DNA from: CAMAVH01 sp046297835
GTDB taxonomy: Bacteria > Pseudomonadota > Alphaproteobacteria > SMXQ01
Assembly: GCA_046297835.1 (NCBI GenBank)
Contig: JBKBHI010000006.1
Coordinates: 186,001-250,000, forward strand
DNA length: 64,000 bases
Reading direction: 5' to 3'
Within the stretch, counting starts at the first letter, position 1. Each line of letters opens with the position of its first letter. Both the position numbers and the translations under genes were made by a program. The notes below the pieces were generated by a model. It searched no databases. It saw only the letters and a program-made list of their open reading frames with translations, and was not told the DNA's origin. Below are positions 7,758 to 16,496 of the stretch, in pieces.

Positions 7758-8786
7758 ATGTATGTTTTATTAGAAACTCGCCAAGAAATTTCGACTGCTC
7801 AACAGAGTTTAGAAAAGAAGTTCAAAAAGGCTTTTCCTTCCCTAGAAACACGGGACATCGGCTATCCGAGCGGGACTGAATATGACGCTAAGGTTTCTAC
7901 AGACGGGCATTATTGGTTTTTTTCTAGGAATTATTCTGCTCGGGGCAAGAAACCCCGTAGATTTAATTGGTTTGGGCTCTTAAGTGAGAGGGGGGCTCTG
8001 AATATTTCAGTTGAAGTAAATACCTTTCATGAAGGGAGAGATAATTCAATCTCTGGCTTTTATGCGCGTGATGCGGAAACGGGCCACATTTACTTGATGC
8101 ATTCAGGCCGTGTTGGCGGTGGCAAAAAGGGTGTGAGCAAGAAGGCGTTTCTGGCCCATGGTTTATATGAATTTGGTTTGCCACTGGTTCCAGTTGTAGA
8201 TAGTGCGGGGGGTATCCGAGAAGGCATTATCGTTATGCCTGTGTCATCGGGTGGGGGCGTGAAATCTGCAACGCGTTATGTCGATGCCATCGTGGACTTT
8301 AAACTAGGAGTTCGTGATGGGGCGGTGAACACCCCAGAATTTAAAAGGCGCATAAAAAAATTCGAAGATTTCTATTCCGAGAGCCGCGGTAGGAGAAAAG
8401 GTAAAAGGTCTTCGGAAATCGATTACGTTTCTCGCCATGGAGAAATTGTTGATGCCTTATATGATTGGAGAGTTAGCAAAAGAGATTCATCAAATGTGCG
8501 CCTTGTAAAAAACGTTCTGATTGATATGGGCGTAATGCAGCGGAGAAAACTTATCGAGGTGTTTGAAGTTAAGACATGCTGTGACAGATCGGTAATATAT
8601 ACAGCCATCGGACAATTAATGGCGCACGGCATTGATGACCATTGTTTGAAAACAATGGTTTTGCCTATGAAAGATTCTTTGCCTCAAGGAATGAAAGATG
8701 TGCTTGAGAGGCTAGGAATTGCATTGTTAAGATTTAATTTGGACGCAAATAGAGCAACTATTGTTGATCCTTTACAACAGCCGTAA
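7758..8786 (+). CDS. AT-rich acquired gene: protein with PD-(D/E)XK nuclease-like C-terminus
   Basis: 342 residues from the ATG at 7758 (GGGGGGTGG just upstream); an open frame continues upstream but in GC-rich DNA of unrelated character. Codon use is strikingly AT-rich compared with both neighbours, a sign of transfer. The N-terminal 200 residues are not recognised. The C-terminal part has HGEIVDALYDW (227-237), then LIEVFEVKT with E270-x-K272, then SVIYTAIGQL (278-287) and a last strand GIALLRF. This order matches PD-(D/E)XK restriction-endonuclease-like folds. A DNA-cleaving or defence role is inference only. Its 3' end overlaps the convergent radical SAM gene by 15 bases. Confidence 0.7.
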   Translation: MYVLLETRQEISTAQQSLEKKFKKAFPSLETRDIGYPSGTEYDAKVSTDGHYWFFSRNYSARGKKPRRFNWFGLLSERGALNISVEVNTFHEGRDNSISGFYARDAETGHIYLMHSGRVGGGKKGVSKKAFLAHGLYEFGLPLVPVVDSAGGIREGIIVMPVSSGGGVKSATRYVDAIVDFKLGVRDGAVNTPEFKRRIKKFEDFYSESRGRRKGKRSSEIDYVSRHGEIVDALYDWRVSKRDSSNVRLVKNVLIDMGVMQRRKLIEVFEVKTCCDRSVIYTAIGQLMAHGIDDHCLKTMVLPMKDSLPQGMKDVLERLGIALLRFNLDANRATIVDPLQQP

Positions 8787-10007
8787 CTGATCTCCCCGCC
8801 GCGCCGGCCGCGCGAACAAATCCGTGCGCAATCCCGCGCCGCGCGGCTCGCTGTTGAAGCCGAGGCGTTTGGTCGCCAGGGCGAAGCGCTGCTTGATCAG
8901 TTCGGCGTAGCGGCCTTCGCCGCGCATCCGGCTGCCGAAGTTGGGATCGTTGAGCTTGCCGCCGCGCGTGCCCTTGATGAGCGACAGCACATGCTCCGCC
9001 TTCATCGGGTAATGCGCCCACAGCCATTCGGCGAACAGATCCTTGATCTCGTGCGGCAGGCGCAACAGCACGTAGCCGGCGCGGCGCGCGCCGGCGGCCC
9101 AGGCGGCCTCCAGCAGCTTCTCCATCTCGGCGTCGTTCAGCCCGGGGATCATCGGCGCGGTCATCACGCCGCAGGGAATGCCGGCGGCGTTCAACTCCTG
9201 GATCGCCTTGAGGCGGAGGCGCGGCGAGGAGGCGCGCGGCTCCATGGTGCGCGCGAGATCGGCGTCGAGCGTGGTGAGCGACACGAACACGTGCGCCAGG
9301 CCCTTCTCGGCCATCTCGGCGAGGATCGGGATGTCGCGCAGGATGTTGGCCGATTTGGTGACGATGCCGACCGGATGGTTGTAGTCGCGCAGCACTTCGA
9401 GGATGCCGCGCGTGATGGCGTGCTGGCGCTCGATCGGCTGATAGGGATCGGTGTTGGTCCCCATGGCGATCACCTGGCACTTGTAGCCGGGCTTGCGCAG
9501 CTCCTCTTCGAGCAATTTGTGCCCGTCGAACTTGGCGACCAGCCGCGTCTCGAAATCCAGCCCGGGCGAATAGCCGAGATAGGCGTGGGTCGGCCGCGCG
9601 AAGCAATAGATGCAGCCGTGCTCGCAGCCGCGATAGGGATTGATCGACTGGGTGAAGGGGATGTCGGGCGAATCGTTCTTGGTGATGACGCTGCGGCTGG
9701 TGTCGCTCTGGATCGTGGTGCGCAGCGGCGGCGCCTCCTCGTCCTCCGCTAGCCGCGCGGCGACGTCCCAGCCGTCATCGGTGCGGATGCGCGTCTCCGG
9801 CTCGTAGCGCCCGGTCGCGTTGCTCACCGCGCCGCGCCCCTTCACGGCGCGGTCGGGCAGCGGCTGGTCGGGCCCATAATCAATAAACGATCCGGCTTCA
9901 GCCGGATCAGGAGCGTCGTTCGGCGCGGCGAACGTCTCGGGCGAGGGATCGCCGGCGTGGTCGGCGTCGCGCGCGGCGGACAGGGCGTGATCGTGATCTT
10001 GCGTCAT
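8772..10007 (-). CDS. PA0069-family radical SAM protein
   Basis: 411 residues. The iron-sulfur/SAM motif CEHGCIYC (CxxxCxxC) sits near residue 130, followed by FARPTHAYLGYSPGLDFETRL, typical of the PA0069/Rv2578c family, distantly related to spore photoproduct lyase SplB. VIAMGTNTDPYQPIER is also characteristic. The first 100 residues are low-complexity and acidic. Known: the family carries a 4Fe-4S cluster and cleaves SAM; its reaction has not been established. It is convergent with the AT-rich gene and preceded by REP-like repeats. Confidence 0.9.
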   Translation of the reverse strand: MTQDHDHALSAARDADHAGDPSPETFAAPNDAPDPAEAGSFIDYGPDQPLPDRAVKGRGAVSNATGRYEPETRIRTDDGWDVAARLAEDEEAPPLRTTIQSDTSRSVITKNDSPDIPFTQSINPYRGCEHGCIYCFARPTHAYLGYSPGLDFETRLVAKFDGHKLLEEELRKPGYKCQVIAMGTNTDPYQPIERQHAITRGILEVLRDYNHPVGIVTKSANILRDIPILAEMAEKGLAHVFVSLTTLDADLARTMEPRASSPRLRLKAIQELNAAGIPCGVMTAPMIPGLNDAEMEKLLEAAWAAGARRAGYVLLRLPHEIKDLFAEWLWAHYPMKAEHVLSLIKGTRGGKLNDPNFGSRMRGEGRYAELIKQRFALATKRLGFNSEPRGAGLRTDLFARPARRGDQLRLL

Positions 10008-10097
10008 GGCCAGACGCTAGCGTCGGCACGAGAACAAATCAAGAACAAGAGTCGGCGGAGCGAGTTCCGCGTTGAAAGATTAAGAGATTCCACATCG

Positions 10098-10187
10098 CGT
10101 CATGCCCGGACTTGTTCCGGGGATCCATGCCTTTATAGGTCACCGCAAAGTAAGTCGTGGATGGCCGGGACAAGCCCGGCCATGACG
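10098..10187. repeat. pair of inverted REP-like palindromes
   Basis: Copies at 10098-10129 and 10156-10187 repeat the inverted arrangement seen at 5103-5192. The first has a G/A change in its right arm (CCGGGGATCCATG). They fill most of the 310-base gap between the radical SAM gene and the ion channel gene; nothing else was seen in that gap. Confidence 0.85.
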
Positions 10188-10317
10188 GCGGAAGCGTGGG
10201 CGAGTCACCGCCTGTCATCCCATCGTCCCCGACGCCCCCCATGACAAAGGAGGGCGGCTTCGCCATAGTGCCGCCGCTTCACGCCCTTTTCGCCGCCCCG
10301 CATGACCCGGAGCTTCG

Positions 10318-11211
10318 ATGTCCGACCTGTCCGCCGCCTCCCGCCTGCCGCCCGGCCCATTGCCGCCGGGCAACGACAACGCGCCGACGAACTGGCGCAC
10401 GCGCCTCGCCGATGTCGCCGAGAGCACGCCGGTCCAGCGCTTCGTCACGGCGCTGATCGTGATCAACGCGATCACGCTCGGGCTGGAGACGTCGGCGACG
10501 GCGATGGAGTTCGCCGGGCCGCTGCTCGTCGCCATCGACAAGGCGGTGCTCGCGGTCTTCGTCGTCGAGCTGCTCGCCAAGCTGATCGGCCGCGGCGCGC
10601 GCTTCTTCCGCAACGGCTGGAACGTTTTCGATTTCATCGTCGTCGGCATCGCGCTCGCGCCGGCGACCGGCGCGCTGTCGGTGCTGCGCGCGCTGCGCAT
10701 CCTGCGCGTGCTGCGCCTGCTCTCGGTCGTGCCGCAAATGCGCCAGGTGGTCGAATCGCTGCTGCGCGCCGTGCCCGGCCTGGGCTCGATCGCCGCGATC
10801 CTGATGCTGATCTTCTACGTCTTCGCCGTGCTGGCGACCAAGCTGTTCGGCGCGAGCTTCGACGAATGGTTCGGCAGCGTCGGCGCCTCGATGTATTCGC
10901 TGTTCCAGATCATGACGTTGGAAAGCTGGTCGATGGGCATCGTCCGCCCGGTGATGGAGGTCTATCCCGCCGCCTGGATGTTCTTCGTGCCCTTCATCCT
11001 GATCGCCACCTTCACCATGCTGAACCTGTTCATCGCCATCATCGTCAGCGCGATGCAGAGCCAGCATGAAGAGGAGCAGAAGGCCGAGCTGGCGGCGATC
11101 CAGCAGGCGTCCGACGACGAGACGGCGATTCTCACCGCCGAGATCGCCGCGGTCCGGCGCGACATTTCGGATATGCGGGCCGAACTGAAGGCGCTGATCG
11201 AGAAGCGGTGA
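10318..11211 (+). CDS. bacterial voltage-gated sodium channel (NaChBac/NavAb type)
   Basis: 297 residues, one six-helix subunit of an expected homotetramer in the inner membrane. S1 starts near residue 42. S4 (about 121-137) carries the voltage-sensing repeat LRALRILRVLRLL with Arg every third residue. The pore loop has TLESWSM at 200-206, the Glu-ring selectivity filter of NavAb-like channels. S6 is around 222-247. The C-terminal 50 residues form a charged heptad-like coiled coil (EEEQKAELAA...MRAELKALIEKR), as in other BacNav tetramers. Function follows from these motifs: Na+ entry on depolarisation. Confidence 0.93.
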   Translation: MSDLSAASRLPPGPLPPGNDNAPTNWRTRLADVAESTPVQRFVTALIVINAITLGLETSATAMEFAGPLLVAIDKAVLAVFVVELLAKLIGRGARFFRNGWNVFDFIVVGIALAPATGALSVLRALRILRVLRLLSVVPQMRQVVESLLRAVPGLGSIAAILMLIFYVFAVLATKLFGASFDEWFGSVGASMYSLFQIMTLESWSMGIVRPVMEVYPAAWMFFVPFILIATFTMLNLFIAIIVSAMQSQHEEEQKAELAAIQQASDDETAILTAEIAAVRRDISDMRAELKALIEKR

Positions 11212-11269
11212 GGCGGCGGCGCGCCTGTCGGCCATCAGCCGTCACCCTCGGGCTTGACCCGAGATTCTC

Positions 11270-11301
11270 CGTCATGGCCGGACTTGTTCCGGCCATCCAC
11301 G
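11270..11301. repeat. REP-like palindrome, single copy
   Basis: One 32-base unit (CGTCATGGCCGGACTTG...CATCCACG form). Just before it, 11241-11269 holds a second palindromic element of another type, built on CTCGGGCTTGACCCGAG. Confidence 0.75.
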
Positions 11302-11304
11302 GCT

Positions 11305-11594
11305 TTATGTCATAAGCCGTGTGTAAAGATCGTCCCAATCCGGGTTCTCCGCCTGGATCGTCCGGACTTTCCAAGCCCGCGGCCAATGTTTGATCGTCTA
11401 TTCGCGCTGAATGGCGATGCGAATGTCGTCGTGCCGCTCGGCATAGACAAGACGCTTCAAACTGTAGCGTTTGGCGAAGCCGTCGGCCACGCCGTCGCGA
11501 TGCTGCTGGATGCGTTGGGCGAGGTCGCTGGTCACGCCGACATAGAGCGTGCCGTTGGGTCTGTTGGTCGTGATGTAAACCCAGCCCCTGCCAT
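11305..11594 (-). pseudogene. decayed GIY-YIG endonuclease-like gene
   Basis: On the minus strand the frame from 11583 reads WVYITTNRPNGTLYVGVTSDLAQRI, the hallmark of small GIY-YIG (UPF0213/YhbQ-like) proteins. It then reaches a TAG at 11400-11398, and continues beyond it with the typical tail TIKHWPRAWKVRTIQAENPDW to TAA at 11307. The stop stands where the family has Lys (REKTIKHWPR), so one base change explains it. The natural ATG at 11594 is out of frame by one base in a G-run (ATGGCAGGGGCTGG). Two independent lesions mean it is very probably dead. REP-like palindromes flank it on both sides. Confidence 0.8.
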
Positions 11595-11611
11595 GTGGCG
11601 ATGCTGCCAGT

Positions 11612-11643
11612 CGTGGATGCCCGGAACAAGTCCGGGCATGACG
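11612..11643. repeat. REP-like palindrome, single copy
   Basis: Inverted orientation relative to the copy at 11270, so the GIY-YIG pseudogene is bracketed by facing copies 342 bases apart. Confidence 0.8.
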
Positions 11644-11664
11644 ATGAAAAATAGCCTAGCCCGC

Positions 11665-12198
11665 CTATTTCTTCACGTGCTCCTGCAGGCGCGGCATGAG
11701 CTGCACCAGGTTGCAGGGGCGGAAGCGCGAATCGAGCTGCGTCGCGATGATCTCCCAGCCGTCCTTGCAGGCGCTGGGCGAGCCGGGCAGGGCGAATAGA
11801 TAGGTGCCGCCGGCGACGCCGGCCGTGGCGCGCGACTGGATCGTCGAGGTGCCGATCTTTTGGTAGCTGAGCATGCGGAACAGCTCGCCGAAGCCGTCGA
11901 TCTTCTTTTCGTAGATCGCTTCGAACGCCTCGGGCGTGACGTCGCGCCCGGTGAGGCCGGTGCCGCCGGTGGCGATCACCACATCCACGTTCGGGTCGGC
12001 GATCCAGCCTTTCAGCTTGGCGGTAATCTCGCCGATATCGTCATGCACGATGTCGCGCGCCGCCAGCTTGTGGCCGGCGTCGGTCAGGCGCTGCTGCAGC
12101 ACGTCGCCCGATTCGTCGTCCTTCGGGCGGCGCGTGTCGGACACCGTGAGGACGGCGATATGGACGGGAATGAAGGTGCGGGTTTCGTCGATGGCCAT
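11665..12198 (-). CDS. moaB: MoaB/MogA-type molybdenum cofactor biosynthesis protein
   Basis: 177 residues from the ATG at 12198; upstream codons in frame run into a REP-like repeat and are not used. The molybdopterin-binding signature TGGTGLTGRDVTPEAF is near residue 80, and LPGSPSACKDGWE near residue 145 is typical of the MoaB branch. Known role: adenylylation of molybdopterin before molybdenum insertion (MogA-like), in the cytoplasm. It stands alone, between repeat clusters, with no other moa genes in view. Confidence 0.92.
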   Translation of the reverse strand: MAIDETRTFIPVHIAVLTVSDTRRPKDDESGDVLQQRLTDAGHKLAARDIVHDDIGEITAKLKGWIADPNVDVVIATGGTGLTGRDVTPEAFEAIYEKKIDGFGELFRMLSYQKIGTSTIQSRATAGVAGGTYLFALPGSPSACKDGWEIIATQLDSRFRPCNLVQLMPRLQEHVKK

Positions 12199-12257
12199 GA
12201 TGGCGCGGATGTTACGCCGTGTGCGCTGAACGGTCAAAACGTCCGCTTTCAATACAT

Positions 12258-12347
12258 CGTCATGGCCGGACTTGTTCCGGCCATCCACGACTTTTCCTTT
12301 AACAGCATCGCAAGGCGTGGATGCCCGGAACAAGTCCGGGCATGACG
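12258..12347. repeat. pair of inverted REP-like palindromes
   Basis: Copies at 12258-12289 and 12316-12347, again facing each other with a spacer of 26 bases, the same spacing as the pairs at 5103 and 10098. They separate moaB from the lytic transglycosylase gene. Confidence 0.85.
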
Positions 12348-12393
12348 CATGAGAAAATGAGTATGGCCACAGCGCGAGCTTAGACTGCTCGCC

Positions 12394-14145
12394 TTATTCG
12401 GCGTCGAGCGTGCCGAGGATGCCCATGCTGCCGGCGGGCGGGCCCATCTGGTCGAGCTCGCTCCGGTTGAGCGCGTCGGCCGGGCTGGCGTCGCGCGGCG
12501 CTTCGGCGATGCGGACGTCGCCGCCTTCGAGTCCGTCGAGCGCGGCATACATCGGCCAGGCGCCGCCGGCCATGGCCGATAGCGACTGGTTCGGCTGGCC
12601 GAGACGCATGCGGTAGATCCACAGGTTCGCCATCACGCGCTCGACGAAGATGCGCGTCTCGCGCGACGGGATCGTCTCGATGAACAGCAAGGGGTCTTCC
12701 TCGCCGTTGGTGCGCTTGACCCATTTGGCGAGATTGCCCGGGCCGCCGTTATAGGCGACGGCGAGCATGATCAGGTTGTTGGCGATGGCGGGGTCGGCCA
12801 GCAGATAGCGGATGTAGCGTTGGCCGAGCGAGATGTTGGTCTCCGGCTCGAACAGGCGCTCGCGGTTGCTGCCGCGGAAGCGCTCGCCGTCGGCCATGTA
12901 GCTCGCTGTCGCCGGCATCAATTGCATCAGGCCGCTGGCGCCCACAGGGCTGCGCGCGCGGATGTTGAACGCCGATTCCTGGCGCATCACGGCGAAGATC
13001 AGCGCGCGGTCGATGTCGTAGCCTTCGGGCGGACGCCAGCCCGGCACCGGATAGATCGCCGCGTCGCGATAGACGCCGTCGCCGCTCGCCGCCGAGAAGG
13101 CGTTGCCGAGGCGCAGGGCGAGATTGGGCATGTTGGCGCGCCCCGCCAACGCCAGCGCGGCGCGGCTGACGGCCGGCGAGCCGGAGCCGAGCGCGGCCAA
13201 TTCCTGCTCGGCGCGTTCGGCGTCGCCGATCTGCAAAAGCGCGGCAGCGCGCTTGCCGCCGGGCAGGGCGACGAGCGCGGCGAGGTCGCGCTGATCGAGC
13301 GGCGGCGTGCGCAGGTCGAGATCGGGGGCGAGGCCGAGCGTCTCGCGCGCGATCAGGCCGTAGAAGGTGCGCGAATGGCGCGCGGCTTCCTCCAGCCAGG
13401 GCGTCACCTTCTGCGGCTGGCGGCCAAGCATATGGGCGCGCGCCGCCCAGTAGGCGCCGGCCGAGATGACCCAGGGCGAGGTCTTGGGGGCGCGGGCGAT
13501 GCTTTCGAAGGTCTTGGCGGCCGCCGCGTACTGGCCCTTGCGGAAAGCGGCCAGCGCCTCGTTCCACGGCTTGGCCGGCGGCTCGATCGCGCCGCCGAAC
13601 ACGGCGTAGGACAGCACGCCGTTCGAGCCCGACGGCGCTTTCGGCGCGGCGGCCTTGGCCGGCTTCCGCTTGAGGGCGAGGCCGTGGATGCGCCGCGCGT
13701 CGGCATGGTCGCTATAGGCGTCGAGCCAGGCGGCGAGTTCGGCGTAGCTCGATTTGTAGCCGGGGCCGAGATAGCGCTGGGCCAGCACATGGCCCATCAG
13801 CGATTTGTCGCGCAGCGCGGCGATCAGCTGGTCGGCGTCCTTGAAGCGCTGGGCGTCCTGCGCGGCGAAGATGCGCTCGTAGCGCGTCGCGTCGGCGGTC
13901 GAGAGGATTTCGGGCAGCTCGGTCGGCGCGAGCTGGTCGGTGGCGAAGCTCGGCGCGAGGCTGGCGACGGACTGGCGGCCCGGCTCGCTGGCCAGGCTCG
14001 TCGTCGACAAGAGAAGAGAGGCGGAAAGGAGCGCGAGAGCCCCGACGGCGAGAGCCTTCAGGGGTCGGTTGGCGCTGTGAACCCCCCTGATGGCGCGCTG
14101 GGGGCACGTAACACGCTGGCTGGGGTGGTTGGCCGCCTCAGTCAT
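12394..14145 (-). CDS. soluble lytic murein transglycosylase (Slt70-like)
   Basis: 583 residues. The ATG at 14145 is preferred over a TTG two codons earlier. A hydrophobic segment at about 30-50 (ALAVGALALLSASLLL) is a signal peptide. The middle is a helical, superhelix-like region (residues about 80-370). The C-terminal SLT domain begins near 385 with IFAVMRQESAFN, whose Glu is the catalytic acid, followed by SPVGASGLMQLMPATA and the YNGGPGNLAKW motif. Known function: cleaves the MurNAc-GlcNAc bond of peptidoglycan in the periplasm with formation of anhydro-MurNAc. Confidence 0.93.
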   Translation of the reverse strand: MTEAANHPSQRVTCPQRAIRGVHSANRPLKALAVGALALLSASLLLSTTSLASEPGRQSVASLAPSFATDQLAPTELPEILSTADATRYERIFAAQDAQRFKDADQLIAALRDKSLMGHVLAQRYLGPGYKSSYAELAAWLDAYSDHADARRIHGLALKRKPAKAAAPKAPSGSNGVLSYAVFGGAIEPPAKPWNEALAAFRKGQYAAAAKTFESIARAPKTSPWVISAGAYWAARAHMLGRQPQKVTPWLEEAARHSRTFYGLIARETLGLAPDLDLRTPPLDQRDLAALVALPGGKRAAALLQIGDAERAEQELAALGSGSPAVSRAALALAGRANMPNLALRLGNAFSAASGDGVYRDAAIYPVPGWRPPEGYDIDRALIFAVMRQESAFNIRARSPVGASGLMQLMPATASYMADGERFRGSNRERLFEPETNISLGQRYIRYLLADPAIANNLIMLAVAYNGGPGNLAKWVKRTNGEEDPLLFIETIPSRETRIFVERVMANLWIYRMRLGQPNQSLSAMAGGAWPMYAALDGLEGGDVRIAEAPRDASPADALNRSELDQMGPPAGSMGILGTLDAE

Positions 14146-14382
14146 GGGCAAAGGTCATAGCGGATGCCCGTCCGCCTGGGCAAGCATGGCGATTAAGCCA
14201 GTCCTGTGAAGAACTTATAAAATCTGTGGAAGAATCGGGATTTGCTTGAAATTTCAACGATACGAATTTTGTCCTGCGCCGGCACCCAGGACGGCGGGCG
14301 GCGTTCGCTCCGGCGTATTTGTCTGGTTACAATTTTATACTGCCGGGCGTGGAGCAGGCGCGGGGGCAGGCGCGGGGGGCGG

Positions 14383-15303
14383 TCAGGCCGTTTTCGGCGG
14401 CGCGACGCCGAGCTCGTCCATCTTCTCCTGGATGGCGAGCAGGTCTTTCCAGGCGTCGCGCTTCTGGCCCGGGCTGCGCAGCAGATAGGCCGGGTGGAAG
14501 GTGGCGATGATCGGCACCGGATGGCTCATGCGCGGCGTCTCGTAAGTGTGCCATTGGCCGCGCAGGCGGGTGATGCCTTCCGAGCGCGCGAGCAGCGTCT
14601 TGGCGGCGATGCCGCCGACCAGCACGATGACCGCCGGGTCGATCAGCTCGATATGGCGCTCGACGAAGGGCAGGCAGGCGCCGATCTCGTCCGGCGTCGG
14701 CGTGCGGTTGCCGGGCGGCCGCCAGAACAGCACGTTGGTGATATAGGCGGACTCGGCGCGGGTCAGGCCGATATGGCCGATCATCCGATCCAACAACTGG
14801 CCCGACACGCCGACGAAGGGCAGGCCCTGGCGGTCCTCGTCGGCCCCCGGCGCTTCGCCGATGAACATGACGCGGGCCTGCGGATTGCCGTCGGCGAACA
14901 CCAGGTTGGTCGCGGTCTTTTTGAGGCCGCAGCCCTCGAAGGCGACGAGCGCGGCGCGCAAATCGTCCAGGCTCTTGGCCGCGCCGGCCAGCGCGCTCGC
15001 CGATTGCAGCGCCTCGGCGTTCGCCGCGCCCGGCGTCGCCGAATAGGTCGGCGCTTGGGCGAGGGCGGCGGACGCTTTGGGCATGGCCGGCATTTGCGGC
15101 GCGGGGCGCGGCTGCGCCGGCGCGGCGGCGGGCTGCGCGACAGCCTCCGCTTTCGCCGCTTTCGAGCCCATTTCGTTCGCCGCCTTTGGCGGCAGGGCGA
15201 AGCGGTCCACCGGCGCATCGGCGATGGCCTCGTCGGCGCCGGCCTCGACCTGCCAGCGCAGCGCGGCAAGCGCGTCCATATCGGCGAAGGCGTTGTTGCT
15301 CAT
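14383..15303 (-). CDS. family-4-type uracil-DNA glycosylase
   Basis: 306 residues, start supported by AGGAG. Residues about 40-110 are an Ala/Pro-rich, low-complexity linker. The catalytic domain follows: GCGLKKTATNLVFADG near 125, then GEAPGADEDRQGLPFVG (the family-4 uracil-pocket motif) and a C-terminal FHPAYLLRSPGQKR. Known function: removal of uracil from DNA; family-4 enzymes carry a 4Fe-4S cluster bound by four Cys. I can place only C124 confidently, so the cluster may be altered or absent. Confidence 0.88.
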   Translation of the reverse strand: MSNNAFADMDALAALRWQVEAGADEAIADAPVDRFALPPKAANEMGSKAAKAEAVAQPAAAPAQPRPAPQMPAMPKASAALAQAPTYSATPGAANAEALQSASALAGAAKSLDDLRAALVAFEGCGLKKTATNLVFADGNPQARVMFIGEAPGADEDRQGLPFVGVSGQLLDRMIGHIGLTRAESAYITNVLFWRPPGNRTPTPDEIGACLPFVERHIELIDPAVIVLVGGIAAKTLLARSEGITRLRGQWHTYETPRMSHPVPIIATFHPAYLLRSPGQKRDAWKDLLAIQEKMDELGVAPPKTA

Positions 15304-15363
15304 TGCCGACTCCTAACATGGCAGAACCGGCAGCGAAACGGCAGAGCGGCGCGACGACGGGGG

Positions 15364-16374
15364 CTATTTGCTTTCGGCGATGGCCTTGATCCGGGCGACA
15401 GCCGCCGGCGGCAGGCGTTTCTGCTCTTCCGTCAGGGCTTGCAGTTTGTCTCCGGTCAACGGGTTGATATCGAGCTGCATTTTCGCCGCTTCGGCCAGCA
15501 CTTCCGGATCGGCCATGGTCGCGTTGAACGCGCGCCGCAGTTCCGCCAGCCGGTCGGGCTGCATGTCCGGAGGCCCGATCAAGGTGCGCCCGACGGTATC
15601 GCCGGCGGAGATCACCGCCATCATGCGGCGGTCCTCGTCGTTGGTCGCCAGTTCGGTCAATGTCGGGACATTGGGCAGCGTCGCGCGGCGTTCGTTGCCG
15701 ATCTGCACGAGGATCAGCAGCTTGTTCTCGCTGAACCAGGCGGGTTGCTGGGCTTTCATTTGATTGAAGAGGATGCTGAAGGAGCCATGCACTTCTTCGC
15801 GCTCCAGCGCGAGCTGCGCCTGTTTCGCCGAATAGCCGGCGATCGGTTTGATCTTGGTGCCGGCCAGCGCGTTCAGGAAGCGCACGTAGAGATCGGAGCC
15901 CGACAAGGCTCCGCCGACGGCGACGGCGATCTCGCGCGTCTTGACGTCGGCGATGCTGCGCACTCCCGCAGTGTGCCAGACGCCGAGCACCGTATCGACG
16001 TCAGACATCCGCCCGATCCAGGAGAACTTGTCGACCTCGAACAGCAGGCCCGGAGTTTCGAGGAGCTGCATCAGGGCGATGCTCTGGCTCACCGTGCCGA
16101 TGGTGGTCCCGTCTTTCGGGGCCACGTTATAGATGAAATTGGCGGCGCGCAGGCTACCGGCGCCCGGCATGTTCTGCGGCACGATGGTGGGCCCGTTGGT
16201 CAGGTGCTTGCTCAGATGGCGGGCGACGAAGCGCCCGTAGATGTCGTAGCCGCCGCCAGCTTCGTAACCGATCACCAGATTGATGCGGTCGCGATTCTGG
16301 AAGGGCGCGGCGCTGGCCGACGGCGCGAGGCCGAAGGCCAGCAGTCCCGCGAGGACGCAGTGCATCATCTTCAT
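15364..16374 (-). CDS. Bug/TctC-type periplasmic binding protein
   Basis: 336 residues from the ATG at 16374, preceded by CAGGGAGAC. Signal peptide MKMMHCVLAGLLAFGLAPSASA. The mature part has the family pattern INLVIGYEAGGGYDIYGR and TIVPQNMPGAG, very similar in kind to the Bug proteins at 776 and 55974. It is 122 bases downstream of the TENA-like gene on the same strand, possibly one transcript. No TctA/TctB partner is nearby; it may use the TctAB at 43333 or serve as a sensor input. Ligand unknown. Confidence 0.88.
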   Translation of the reverse strand: MKMMHCVLAGLLAFGLAPSASAAPFQNRDRINLVIGYEAGGGYDIYGRFVARHLSKHLTNGPTIVPQNMPGAGSLRAANFIYNVAPKDGTTIGTVSQSIALMQLLETPGLLFEVDKFSWIGRMSDVDTVLGVWHTAGVRSIADVKTREIAVAVGGALSGSDLYVRFLNALAGTKIKPIAGYSAKQAQLALEREEVHGSFSILFNQMKAQQPAWFSENKLLILVQIGNERRATLPNVPTLTELATNDEDRRMMAVISAGDTVGRTLIGPPDMQPDRLAELRRAFNATMADPEVLAEAAKMQLDINPLTGDKLQALTEEQKRLPPAAVARIKAIAESK

Positions 16375-16496
16375 GGTCGTCTCCCTGTTTTTCACGTTGC
16401 GGCTTGGCCGCTTATCGTTGGTCGTCGTTTCGTCAGCATGCCGCGGCCCCCGCCTGCCGCGAGCGCGGGACGGGAAGGGGCGCGCGGCGGCGGGCT

